64,000 nucleotides of DNA from Paenibacillus_F sp047238265 (lineage in GTDB: Bacteria > Bacillota > Bacilli > Paenibacillales > NBRC-103111), in NCBI RefSeq assembly GCF_047238265.1, contig NZ_JBDFMM010000001.1, positions 3,534,001 through 3,598,000 on the forward strand, written 5' to 3'. Below the pieces are notes generated by a model. That model did not search any database, had not been told where the DNA came from, and saw only the letters and a program-made list of their open reading frames with translations. A program made the translations under genes and the position numbers. The stretch's first letter is position 1. Each line of letters starts with the position of its first letter. Shown piece after piece: positions 24,615-32,928 of this stretch.

Positions 24615-25978
24615 ACCCTTTTTACCCCCACATAATAAATTGTACTGACCGATGCCAGCAGCAGAAGAAGTCCGAACATCAGAGTCGTATTCCCCGTCAC
24701 TCCGCTTTCCGGTTTTTGTTCCCGCTCCGTTCCCGGCTTCATCAGCGGCGCTTCATCCTCCGTCCAGCCTTCACGGCCGGAGGTGTACATGCCTTCGAGA
24801 AACTGCATCCCCGGCGATTGAAAAAAAAGCTGGTAAGCCGGAACATCCCCCGTCAGTCTTTGAAAAAAAGGATTCAGCGCATACGACAGCTCGCTCCGGC
24901 CGTCCCCGTCGCTGTCCAGACCACGGAACGCTTCCCAGAAGTTTCCGCTGAACGCGTTAGTCTCGTCCGCATCCGCTTCGGCTTCGATCACGTTGCCGAT
25001 AAAACGGTTGCCGGTGAACCGGTTATTTTCCGATTCCAGAAACTGGACGCCGACGAAATTTTGCAGCACGTCGTTGTCGGTGAAATCGTTGGAGCCCGAT
25101 TGCTCGACATAAAGGCCGACCCGGTTTCCCTCCACTTTGTTGCCGGTTACCTTCGAGTTATGTACGTCGAAAAACAAAAGGCCCTGCGAGTTCACGCTCT
25201 CGCTTTGTTTGGTAAAGGCATTGCCGGATACCTCGGCTTCCTTGACGCCCATGATCATGGCACCCGTGACGTTGTACATGCCGGTGTTGCCGCGTACGAC
25301 CGTCTCCTTCGTGTACATGCAGTGAATCCCGTACCGGGAATGTTCGACGGAGTTCGCTTCCACTTTGTTCCGGTGGTTGCTTTCCAGATAGATGCCGTCG
25401 TTCATGGAACTCACTTGGTTGCCCGAGATGATAGTGTCGTGCGCGTTGAAAAGATCGATGCCGTTGCGTCTTTCGGACAGCTTGGCCGCTTCGCTTCCGA
25501 CTCGGACGACGGAATTGTTCTCGATCCGGTTATAGCCGGTATCCCGCAGCAGGATGCCGAAAGCCCCCGTGCGGATATCCAGCGAATGAAGCCATGCCCG
25601 GCTTCCCTGCACAAGCACCGCCGTCGTGTCGGAGGACGCTCCTTCCCCGTCCTGCACGATCTGCAGTCCGCTCAGGGTAACATCGTCCGCCCCGACCGTG
25701 ATGGCGGGTTTCCCGCTCCCGGGCTTGTTCCCGACGACGGCGCCGTTCTGTCCCTCGATCACGATGGGACGGGTAATAACGGCGGGACCTTCGTAGGAGC
25801 CTGCCGGGAGCCTGAGCAGGCCGCCCGCCGGCGTACGGTCGATGAGCTGCTGGAGCGCCGCGGTCCGCGCGGCACTATCATCCGCCGGAGCCGCGTCCGC
25901 CCGGTAGCTGGGCAGCCAGAGTCCGGCGGCTGCCGCCGCCCAGACGCACAGCAACAGGGGGATCAGGCGGAGCTTCAT
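24611..25978 (-). CDS. nosD: NosD-family beta-helix protein with C-terminal membrane anchor
   Basis: A 455-residue extracytoplasmic protein. An N-terminal signal peptide (residues 5-23) is followed by a right-handed parallel beta-helix of NosD/PbH1 repeats, visible as recurring N-x-I-x-x-N and G-N-x-F motifs (RIENNSVV, NKVEANSV, SKVTGNKV, NDFTDNDV, NRFTGNRF). A hydrophobic segment at about residues 430-450 followed by KRV anchors the C-terminus in the membrane. NosD partners with NosF and NosY in copper maturation of N2O reductase. A membrane-anchored NosD suits a Gram-positive without periplasm. ATGA overlap with the fixH-like gene. Confidence 0.9.
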   Translation of the reverse strand: MKLRLIPLLLCVWAAAAAGLWLPSYRADAAPADDSAARTAALQQLIDRTPAGGLLRLPAGSYEGPAVITRPIVIEGQNGAVVGNKPGSGKPAITVGADDVTLSGLQIVQDGEGASSDTTAVLVQGSRAWLHSLDIRTGAFGILLRDTGYNRIENNSVVRVGSEAAKLSERRNGIDLFNAHDTIISGNQVSSMNDGIYLESNHRNKVEANSVEHSRYGIHCMYTKETVVRGNTGMYNVTGAMIMGVKEAEVSGNAFTKQSESVNSQGLLFFDVHNSKVTGNKVEGNRVGLYVEQSGSNDFTDNDVLQNFVGVQFLESENNRFTGNRFIGNVIEAEADADETNAFSGNFWEAFRGLDSDGDGRSELSYALNPFFQRLTGDVPAYQLFFQSPGMQFLEGMYTSGREGWTEDEAPLMKPGTEREQKPESGVTGNTTLMFGLLLLLASVSTIYYVGVKRV

Positions 25979-26358
25979 GATACGTCAAGCGCCTTTTTCT
26001 TGGTGATGTGCGTGACTCCCTGGTAGAGATGCACGTAAATGGCATATTTGCCGGGCTCATCGAATGTTTTCTCTATCGAGTAATTTCCGTCCCCGCTTGA
26101 CTTGGCATCGAGCAGTTCCGGCAGTCCGCTGTTGTCCGCCAGGCGGATATCGAGCTGGACTCTCGCCCCCTCTTGTGTGGTTAATCCGGTAATCTTCGCC
26201 GTGATCACCGCTTTCTCGCCTGTTTTGACCGGCGAAGGCTCGGTGACGAGATCGACTTTGACTTTGGACGGGTCTTGTCCCTTAAGATCGGGCGAACAAG
26301 CCGTGACGGCAAACACCAGAAGAACGGCCAGCAGGAATCGGCTGATCGGTTTTAGCAA
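25975..26358 (-). CDS. FixH/YtkA-like lipoprotein, first gene of the nos-like operon
   Basis: A 127-residue lipoprotein with lipobox VTAC (Cys21) and a small immunoglobulin-like beta domain containing VTEPSPVKTGEKAVITAKITG and PGKYAIYVHLYQG, features of the YtkA/FixH domain. Some family members bind copper. Start: a TTG preceded by AAAGGAGG at 7 bases; no better ATG lies in frame near it. It leads a chain of six genes joined by 4-8 bp overlaps or a 6- to 15-bp gap, so it probably shares their role in copper delivery outside the membrane. Ligand residues are not obvious by eye. Confidence 0.82.
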   Translation of the reverse strand: MLKPISRFLLAVLLVFAVTACSPDLKGQDPSKVKVDLVTEPSPVKTGEKAVITAKITGLTTQEGARVQLDIRLADNSGLPELLDAKSSGDGNYSIEKTFDEPGKYAIYVHLYQGVTHITKKKALDVS

Positions 26359-26555
26359 GGCAATGCCTCCTTTCCTTTCACTTCCATTATTCTTACACGC
26401 GATTGCCTTTTTTAATATGACTCAACAGGGCTATTCCCGTTAACATTGTGTGAATAGTTTATTTCGTCCGGAACAAATATGTTTTACAGCGGTTAATTTG
26501 TTGCGTGCCGGAAACATTAATCGGGAAGAAACAGACAGCCAAAGGAGAGTTGAAC

Positions 26556-26903
26556 ATGTTTATGCTTTACGGAATCGCCCTGCTTCTGGCGGGACTTCTT
26601 ACGATCAACAGCATCTTCTCGTATCAGAGCAAACATATCGATCCTTCGCTCTGGCCGACCTTGTGGTTTCAGTGCAAAATGATTCCGCTGGTGTTCGCCG
26701 CCAACGTCATGATCGGCTACGGCGTGAAGTTCTGTTACAAGACGACGGGCAATCTGACCTTGTCACTCGGCATATCCAAAGGCATCGAGATTTTTATATG
26801 CGTACTCATGGGCTACATCTTCATGAAGGAAATTCCGAACTGGAAAACATGGGTCGGCCTCGGTATCGTCGTCGGCGGTTTTGTTGTCACCAAGCTGAAA
26901 TAG
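26556..26903 (+). CDS. small four-helix membrane protein of the DMT/EmrE type
   Basis: A 115-residue membrane protein with four predicted helices: MLYGIALLLAGLLTINSIF, MIPLVFAANVMIGYGVKF, LGISKGIEIFICVLMGYIF and WVGLGIVVGGFVVTKLK. The length and topology match small multidrug resistance proteins, and the end GVVVGGFVV-like is typical. The essential membrane glutamate of EmrE helix 1 is not present, so proton-coupled drug export by that mechanism is doubtful. The ATG follows AAAGGAGAG; a longer frame to 26505 has no ribosome site. Divergent from the nos-like operon, separated by 197 bp, but no link is evident. Confidence 0.65.
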   Translation: MFMLYGIALLLAGLLTINSIFSYQSKHIDPSLWPTLWFQCKMIPLVFAANVMIGYGVKFCYKTTGNLTLSLGISKGIEIFICVLMGYIFMKEIPNWKTWVGLGIVVGGFVVTKLK

Positions 26904-27084
26904 CGGCAGAGGAGCTGTGGAAAAGCAGCCGGCCGCGCAAATCCCGCCGGGAAGAACAGGCTATGAGCCAGCATCCGCCTGTTTGGAGCCCCTAATCGGA
27001 CGGCACTGCCAGGCGGCGGCTCCCACCCGCTCGTTCCTTAAGCTGCACAGCCGGGTCACGCCGGAACACGCCGGGTCACGCAAA

Positions 27085-27117
27085 AAAGCTCCGGACCCGC
27101 GAAGAGTCCGGAGCTTT
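27085..27117 (-). terminator. terminator downstream of the alpha-glucosidase gene
   Basis: A stem AAAGCTCCGGAC / GTCCGGAGCTTT with a 9-base loop; a run of T follows on the minus strand (CTTTTTTG), 34 bp past the glucosidase stop. Confidence 0.85.
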
Positions 27118-27150
27118 GGCTATAAAAGCGGTTCGGCCGCCGATAACACG

Positions 27151-29586
27151 TCAGGCGCTGATGTGTAATACCCGCTGCGGAGCGTCCGCCGTCCGGATCA
27201 GGATCTCCCCGGCCGCTTCGTCGTACGCCCAGCCTGCTGCGGACGTATCCCCCGCGATCAGCCCCGCTTCATGCCGCCGGAGTCCCTCGACCGCCGTCGG
27301 AATGAAATCCGCATGCTTGATGCGGATCAGGAAGCTGCGGTTTCCGTCCGGCAGCCCTTTATGCTCGTAAGTCCATGCCAGCTTCATCCCGCTGCCGGCC
27401 GCTTCCGCGGACAGACGGATCACATTATACGTTCCTTGTTCGTAGCCGTAGGTGATCCCGTCATCTTCGTACACGGTTCCTTCGGCTCTGCCTCCGGACG
27501 CGTAAACGTTCCACGTCAGAGCTTCTGCCGTCTTCTCGTCCGCATACTGTTTGAGCGGCTCTTCCGCAAGGACGGCTCCCGCTTTGATATACATCGGCAT
27601 AATGTGGAGCGGCGCGTGGGCGAGGATATGCTTCGGCCCCGTATGCTTTTCTCCGGTCCAGTAGTCGATCCACTCGCCTTCCGGGATATACACGGCGCGG
27701 TGTTCCGTATCGGGACGGTACACCGGAGCGGCAAGAACGCTGCATCCGAGCAGGAACTGGTCGCTGAGGTTCGTCACCTGCGGATCGTGCGGATATTCCA
27801 GCACAAGCGGACGCAGGATCGGCATACCGGTACTTGAAGCCTCGTGGAACAGCGTGTACAGTACCGGCATCCAGCGGTAGCGCAGCTCGATATAGCTTCG
27901 GCAGATCGCTTCGGTCTCTTCGCCGAACGACCACGGCTCCTGGCGCACGGAGTCGATTACGCTGTGGTTGCGGCAGAAAGGGAACAGCGCGCCCATCTGT
28001 GTCCACCGGGCAAGCAGCTGCCCCGTCGAATTGTGCGCAAAGCCGCCGATATCGGGGCCCGTGAACGGAATTCCGGAGAGTCCCAGGTTCAGCACCATCG
28101 GAATCGCCATCGCCATATGCTCCCAGAAGCTGCGGTTGTCGCCCGTCCATACGGCGGCATACCGCTGGACGCCGCTGTACCCCGCTCGTGTGAGAACGAA
28201 CGGCCGCTCTCCGTCCAGCTGCTCCCGGAGGCTTTCGAATGTCGCTTTGGACATCATCATTCCGTACAGGTTGTGCAGCTCTTCATGCGTCTTGCTGTCG
28301 CCGTTATTGCCGTGGATGACGTCGAGATCCATCGTCTTGGATTCGTTAAATACGGCCGGCTCGTTCATATCGTTCCAGATTCCCGTGATGCCGAGATCCA
28401 CGTAGAACTTGTGCTTTTCTCCCCACCATTTGCCCACGGCGTCTTCCGTGAAATCGGGGAACGCGCTTTTGCCGGGCCATACGTCTCCGATAAACAGTTC
28501 ACCCTCCAGTTTTTTGCAGAAATAGCCGTGTTCGATTCCTTCCCGGTAGATCGTGTATTTGGGATCTTTTTTGACGCCGGGATCTACGATCGGCACGATG
28601 CGCATGCCGAGTTTTTTCAGCTCCGCCATCATCCCTTCCGGGTCCGGGAAACGGTCCTTGTCGAACGTAAAGACGCGGTACTGATCCATGTAGTGGATAT
28701 CCAGATGAATGACGTCGCACGGGATGTTTCTCTCGCGGAACGTACGTGCCAGCTCCAGCACCTCCTGCTGGTTCATGTAGCTGTAGCGGGACTGGTGGTA
28801 GCCGAGGGACCATTTCGGAGGCATGGAGATGCGTCCCGTCAGCTTCGTGTAACGGCCGACGACGTCCTTGGGCTGCGGTCCGAAAATAAAGTACAGATCG
28901 TACTCACCGGTCGTACACTGGATCGTGAAAAGATCGGGATGAGTGCGCATATCAAAATCGGTACGTCCCGGATTATCCAGAAACAATCCGTAAGAACCGG
29001 TTTTATGCATATGGATCAGCATCGGAATCGACTCGTACAGCGCTTCGATTTCCGGCACATGCGGAGCGAACACGTCCGAGTTCCACATGGCGTAGCGCTC
29101 TCCCCTCTTGTCAAGGAAACTCGTTTTCTCCCCGAGTCCGTAAAAATGGGAGTCCGTCCCCATCACATAGGATCCGCTCAGCGAACCGCGGGTCGTCCAC
29201 GAAAGCGTAGGCTGCTTCATCATCAGCTCGCCCTCCGCCGTTTCGACCGTCAAAGCGAAGGTTTCCTTCTCAAGGATAACGCGCAGTACGGACGTACGGA
29301 ATTCAAACGCTTCCGGGCTTTCCGACCGGTCGGCTTTTACCGGTTGAAACGAATCCGCCAATACGGCGGCGGTCGCTGCCTTGAACTCCGGCTTGCTGCC
29401 GTGGAACAATTTGATGCGGAACAGCCCGCTTTCCAAAAAAGTCAGCAGCAGATTGGCATGCTGGCCGTGAATGATATAAGAATCGTCGTGCTCGGTTACG
29501 CGGATGGCGCTTCCCGGTGCTTTAGGGGCCACTTCCAGCACCGTATCGATGGATTTGTCGGGATGAATGGTTTCGCTCGTTTGCAT
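27151..29586 (-). CDS. glycoside hydrolase family 31 alpha-glucosidase
   Basis: An 811-residue cytoplasmic enzyme hydrolysing terminal alpha-glucosides. The GH31 signature WNDMNEP contains the nucleophile Asp406; the acid/base Asp483 lies in VWTGDNRSFWEH. The N-terminal beta domain (YIIHGQHANLLL, FYGLGEKTSF) and C-terminal beta region are complete; full length for the family. No signal peptide. Only 3 bp separate it from the upstream LacI regulator gene, so both are one transcript. Substrate range (maltose, isomaltose or others) cannot be read from sequence. Confidence 0.95.
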   Translation of the reverse strand: MQTSETIHPDKSIDTVLEVAPKAPGSAIRVTEHDDSYIIHGQHANLLLTFLESGLFRIKLFHGSKPEFKAATAAVLADSFQPVKADRSESPEAFEFRTSVLRVILEKETFALTVETAEGELMMKQPTLSWTTRGSLSGSYVMGTDSHFYGLGEKTSFLDKRGERYAMWNSDVFAPHVPEIEALYESIPMLIHMHKTGSYGLFLDNPGRTDFDMRTHPDLFTIQCTTGEYDLYFIFGPQPKDVVGRYTKLTGRISMPPKWSLGYHQSRYSYMNQQEVLELARTFRERNIPCDVIHLDIHYMDQYRVFTFDKDRFPDPEGMMAELKKLGMRIVPIVDPGVKKDPKYTIYREGIEHGYFCKKLEGELFIGDVWPGKSAFPDFTEDAVGKWWGEKHKFYVDLGITGIWNDMNEPAVFNESKTMDLDVIHGNNGDSKTHEELHNLYGMMMSKATFESLREQLDGERPFVLTRAGYSGVQRYAAVWTGDNRSFWEHMAMAIPMVLNLGLSGIPFTGPDIGGFAHNSTGQLLARWTQMGALFPFCRNHSVIDSVRQEPWSFGEETEAICRSYIELRYRWMPVLYTLFHEASSTGMPILRPLVLEYPHDPQVTNLSDQFLLGCSVLAAPVYRPDTEHRAVYIPEGEWIDYWTGEKHTGPKHILAHAPLHIMPMYIKAGAVLAEEPLKQYADEKTAEALTWNVYASGGRAEGTVYEDDGITYGYEQGTYNVIRLSAEAAGSGMKLAWTYEHKGLPDGNRSFLIRIKHADFIPTAVEGLRRHEAGLIAGDTSAAGWAYDEAAGEILIRTADAPQRVLHISA

Positions 29587-29589
29587 GGC

Positions 29590-30633
29590 CTATTCCTCTT
29601 TCTGAATGGAGTTGGGTTGGAACCGCCGGGCGGTACTCTGGCGGCGTTTCAATTCAACGGGAAGCGCAACCGAATGCTCGGCCGGAACGCTTCCGCGGAT
29701 CATGCTGAGAATACGGCGTATCGCCGTCTTTCCCTTGGTGCCGATATCCTGCCGGATCGTGGTCAGAGAAGGGGTCAGAAAGCCGGCGTAGTCGATATCG
29801 TCATATCCCATAACGGATATATCGTCGGGAATGCGCACGCCGAGCTCCTGCAGCCCTTTCATCAGTCCGATCGCAGCGACGTCCGAAAAAGCGAAGACGG
29901 CGCTGACCTGCGGGCTGAGCATGTACACCTGCTGCGCACTGTGATAGCCGCCGAGCAGAGAGACCGGCGTCTCCACGAGCAAAGCGCGGTCCGCTTCGAT
30001 GCCGCTCTCCTTCAGCGCCCGGACATAGCCGAGCCACCGCTCTTCATAGACGCCCGCAGTGACGATGTCGCCCGCGATGACGGCAATCCGCTCATGTCCG
30101 AGTGACAGCAAATGCTTCGTGCCAAGGTAGCCGCCCATCCGGTCGTTCATATTGACGACCTGAAGGTTTTCCCCGTCGGTGAGATAGCAGTCCAGATACA
30201 CGCACGGAACATCAAGCTGGGCGATGCGTCCCAGCAGCGGCGAATCGCCGGTGATTCCGACGGCGATTATACCGTCGAGCTGCCGCTCCTGGACAAACGT
30301 AAGCGGATCTTCTTCGGTAACGCCCGAAACGATAACATGCAGACGTTCTTCCCTCGCTTCCGCTTCGACGGCCATCACAAGCTGCCAGTAAAACGGGTTG
30401 TCTTCCAGCCGCCCCCTCTCACCCGTCGGAACCAGAATTCCGATGAGCTGGGAGCGTCTTTCTTTCAGATAACGGGCCGCCGTGCTGGGCGCGTAATCGT
30501 GCCGGTCGATGACCTGGAGCACTCTCTTGGCGGTTTCCCCGGAGACTCTTCCCGTCCCGTTCATGACGTTGGATACGGTCGCGATAGATACACCCGCCTC
30601 CGCGGCTATATCTTTGATCGTTATTTTGTTCAT
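29590..30633 (-). CDS. LacI-family repressor of the alpha-glucosidase gene
   Basis: A 347-residue regulator: the N-terminal helix-turn-helix ITIKDIAAEAGVSIATVSNVMN (residues 4-25) includes the conserved LacI hinge region RYLKERRSQLIGILVP near 59-74, followed by a periplasmic-binding-type sugar sensor domain (DLVSVMGYDDIDYAG near 270, VTLRQD-like near 290). Autoregulation is suggested by two matching LacI-type operators upstream, at 30758-30775 and 30667-30684. First gene of the two-gene operon with GH31. The inducer sugar is unknown. Confidence 0.92.
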   Translation of the reverse strand: MNKITIKDIAAEAGVSIATVSNVMNGTGRVSGETAKRVLQVIDRHDYAPSTAARYLKERRSQLIGILVPTGERGRLEDNPFYWQLVMAVEAEAREERLHVIVSGVTEEDPLTFVQERQLDGIIAVGITGDSPLLGRIAQLDVPCVYLDCYLTDGENLQVVNMNDRMGGYLGTKHLLSLGHERIAVIAGDIVTAGVYEERWLGYVRALKESGIEADRALLVETPVSLLGGYHSAQQVYMLSPQVSAVFAFSDVAAIGLMKGLQELGVRIPDDISVMGYDDIDYAGFLTPSLTTIRQDIGTKGKTAIRRILSMIRGSVPAEHSVALPVELKRRQSTARRFQPNSIQKEE

Positions 30634-30666
30634 AGTTCCCCCAAATCGGCCGATTTGTCAGAAAAT

Positions 30667-30684
30667 TGATTAATCGTTTTATAA
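30667..30684. promoter_or_regulatory. LacI-type operator, proximal copy
   Basis: TGATTAATCGTTTTATAA matches the distal 18-mer at 30758 in 16 of 18 positions and has the CG centre of LacI-family sites. It lies 34 bp upstream of the repressor start. Confidence 0.6.
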
Positions 30685-30757
30685 CTAAGAGAGCTTGTCT
30701 TGTTTGTTTATTTTTCCTATCGAGATGATTGTACTGCATAACGTTTTGATGGATCAA

Positions 30758-30775
30758 TGATTAAACGTTTTATCA
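30758..30775. promoter_or_regulatory. LacI-type operator, distal copy
   Basis: TGATTAAACGTTTTATCA is a near-perfect palindrome (8 of 9 pairs) centred on AACGTT, about 91 bp upstream of the proximal site. A third, weaker ACGTTTTGAT match occurs at 30741-30750. The pair suits DNA looping by a tetrameric or dimeric LacI protein. No -10/-35 could be assigned with confidence; the rest of 30634-30971 shows nothing else. Confidence 0.65.
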
Positions 30776-30971
30776 TTTTTTAACCGTCTATTTCAAACCA
30801 TTTACCTGTCTCGTAAAGGTCCCGTTCCAACTTAAACTTGATATTTGACGCAAGAGGGCGTATGCAGTAAGTACTCCAGTTAAAGGATTGAGGCTGCTCG
30901 AAGTCAATGAGAAGAACATCTTTTTATGCTAACTTATAAACATAGCTGTTTGGATGGGAGGTTATGCCTAA

Positions 30972-31418
30972 GTGGGTGAGAATGGCGCCGTTACGGAGTC
31001 CGGAAGATGTATGGAATGCGGAGCTGCGGGGATAGACGGGTTTTCCTGCTGGGAATTGTTCGGTTTCCCTCTTGTTTGGGAACATCATGACCCGGAATTA
31101 TATGCTTTACATTTCTGGCTCGTTTCATGTTACATGATTCAGCATCCTTCCCGCTTTACGGAAGAAGGTTACCGGCATCTGGTCCGTTTATTTATCGACG
31201 CTTACGATCAAGATTGGAAAACGGCGTATATTCTTAAAAGGAATCGGGAGTTAATGAAGAACATCCGTAAACTGACTACCGCTCTCCCGGATCAAGACCT
31301 GAAGCGCAAGCCCGCACTCTGGTCCCTGACAATTGAAGATATTTATCTCGGCGGCGAACAACATGCAATCGCCAACATCCTAAGATGGAAAGAGCGGTTA
31401 CGACATGAACTATCCTGA
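30972..31418 (+). CDS. DUF5946-like zinc-knuckle protein
   Basis: A 148-residue protein with an N-terminal CMECGAAGIDGFSCWELF, a CxxC plus a further Cys that recalls the DUF5946 family, followed by a helical core containing YALHFWLVSCYMIQHPSRFTEEG. Function unknown. Start GTG placed 10 bases after GGGAGG; the ATG at 31011 would cut off the first Cys. The family assignment is from memory of the pattern and is moderate. It precedes the converging phosphodiesterase gene. Confidence 0.7.
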   Translation: MGENGAVTESGRCMECGAAGIDGFSCWELFGFPLVWEHHDPELYALHFWLVSCYMIQHPSRFTEEGYRHLVRLFIDAYDQDWKTAYILKRNRELMKNIRKLTTALPDQDLKRKPALWSLTIEDIYLGGEQHAIANILRWKERLRHELS

Positions 31419-31492
31419 GTTTTTAAAAGCTACTGGAAGCCCCGATGCACCCGCCGTAATCCGTGATAAAGAATGCCCCTCATCTTTGCAAA

Positions 31493-31518
31493 AAAAAGAC
31501 AGCCGCCTTTTCAGCGGC
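31493..31518 (-). terminator. terminator downstream of the yfcE-like gene
   Basis: A stem GCCGC / GCGGC with a 7-base loop followed on the minus strand by TGTCTTTTTTTT, 44 bp after the phosphodiesterase stop. The stem is short, so it is only moderately strong. Confidence 0.6.
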
Positions 31519-31561
31519 CATCCGTATGGACGATTCTCCGGTTCTTTAACGCTCTGAGCGG

Positions 31562-32065
31562 CTATTCCCTGGAATCGAAAAAAATATGTCTCGCCTCGGT
31601 CTTCTCTCCGTCCGTCTCGATCAGCCCGAACGAAAACCGCGGCTGCCAGCGCTTGTCCCAAGGGGAGCCCGGATTAAACAAGAGAAGACCGTCTATCCTC
31701 TCCGAATAAGGAATATGCGAATGGCCGAATACGATCACATCCGGGTGCTCATCCTGAAAAGTGATCAGAGCGCGCTGCTCCGTCGTCCTTCCCCGGCCGC
31801 GATCCCCGTGGACGAGCCCGATTTTGAGCCCTCCTGCCTCGATCAGCTTGCTGTAACCGAATCTGCGCACAATATCCGGGCCGTCATTGTTCCCCGCAAC
31901 GGATTCGACGGGCGCGATCTTCTCCACCCACCCGATAATTTCCGGGCTGGTCCAGTCTCCGGCGTGAAGAATGAGATCGACCCCCGCCAGCCCCTCCAGA
32001 ACGGCGTCCGGCAGTTTACCCGCCGTCGGCCTCATATGCGTATCGGACAATACTCCTATTTTCAT
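31562..32065 (-). CDS. YfcE/MJ0936-type metallophosphoesterase
   Basis: A 167-residue dimetal phosphodiesterase with all calcineurin-like motifs: GVLSDTHM (D), ILHAGDW, VAGNND, LVHGD and GHSH. Related proteins hydrolyse phosphodiesters such as cyclic nucleotides or artificial substrates; the natural substrate is unsettled. The ATG at 32065 is chosen over a TTG two codons earlier because AAAGGAG lies at 9 bases from it. It shares strand with, and is 35 bp from, the MOSC gene. Confidence 0.88.
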   Translation of the reverse strand: MKIGVLSDTHMRPTAGKLPDAVLEGLAGVDLILHAGDWTSPEIIGWVEKIAPVESVAGNNDGPDIVRRFGYSKLIEAGGLKIGLVHGDRGRGRTTEQRALITFQDEHPDVIVFGHSHIPYSERIDGLLLFNPGSPWDKRWQPRFSFGLIETDGEKTEARHIFFDSRE

Positions 32066-32099
32066 GCGCAAACGCTCCTTTCAAACGGCAAGTATCGGC

Positions 32100-32660
32100 T
32101 TACAATTCGTCCGGAAAAAGAACCCTTACCTCGTCCCCCGCGGAGACGATTCCGGGCCTCTCTACCGAGGCGACGATTCCCCGGCGGTTCCAGGCGGCTT
32201 TTACGAACTTGCCCGCAAGTTTGGGATTTCCCGCCTGCTCGGCAATCACCTTACCGGGATGGATACAAGGTTCGTTTTCCCCTTCGCACACGAGTCCCGC
32301 TCCGCTCGGAAACAAAATTCTTGTTCCGGGAGGCAGTGCGGTCAGACGCTCCAGCCCTTTGAACGCCATATTCGCTCCCAGCCATTCGGGGGCAACCCGC
32401 TCGATGCCGAGGGCGGCCGCAATCTGTTCGCATTCCTCTTCGGACACGATGCTGATCTGACGCCGGTTCATGATCTCGGTTCCGCGCGGATACATCGGCT
32501 GGCGGACGTCGGCCTTGCTTGTCACTCCGAAATGCCGGTCTCCGACCAATCCCCCGAACTGCATCTCCGCCCAATCGAGATGGCGCGTAATAAACGTTTT
32601 GGGCTTGTCCGCAATAAGCAGACCGGTCATAACGGCTTGCAGTTCTATTCCTTTTTTCAT
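32100..32660 (-). CDS. MOSC domain-containing protein
   Basis: A 186-residue protein with the MOSC beta-barrel domain: GDRHFG near 45-50, the RQISIVSEEE strand and the key cysteine in GENEPCIHPG near residue 133, the position expected for a molybdenum-cofactor sulfur carrier. It also has the GIVASVERPGIVSAGDEV ending typical of the family. Such proteins sulfurate or use Moco. GGAG sits 10 bases before the ATG; the ATG at 32678 has no ribosome site. Neighbours do not reveal a molybdoenzyme in the window. Confidence 0.85.
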   Translation of the reverse strand: MKKGIELQAVMTGLLIADKPKTFITRHLDWAEMQFGGLVGDRHFGVTSKADVRQPMYPRGTEIMNRRQISIVSEEECEQIAAALGIERVAPEWLGANMAFKGLERLTALPPGTRILFPSGAGLVCEGENEPCIHPGKVIAEQAGNPKLAGKFVKAAWNRRGIVASVERPGIVSAGDEVRVLFPDEL

Positions 32661-32928
32661 TGGCAGCTCACTCCACATTCGGTTATGGGAACTTACATGT
32701 CATCTTAGATGATACGGTTCCAGAAAATATGCAGTCATTATATCACAAATCGAAAGGATGATCCTGCCAGAACCTCCAGGTTTACCGCCTCCGCCCGCCT
32801 ATCTGTCTTCTATTCAGCTTACGCCCTGCGCCTGCACTTCCGCCATACCGGATATTGTTGCCATTGTTTGCCGGATATGATATATTATTTCTTCATGCTC
32901 AAAATCTGATCTTAGGGGGTAACTGATC

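Noticed and set aside
27844..30105. Very long plus-strand open frame (about 750 codons) opposite the alpha-glucosidase and LacI genes
   Set aside because: It lies antisense to two clear genes; composition is Arg/His/Val-rich as expected for an opposite-strand shadow, and there is no ribosome site or domain.
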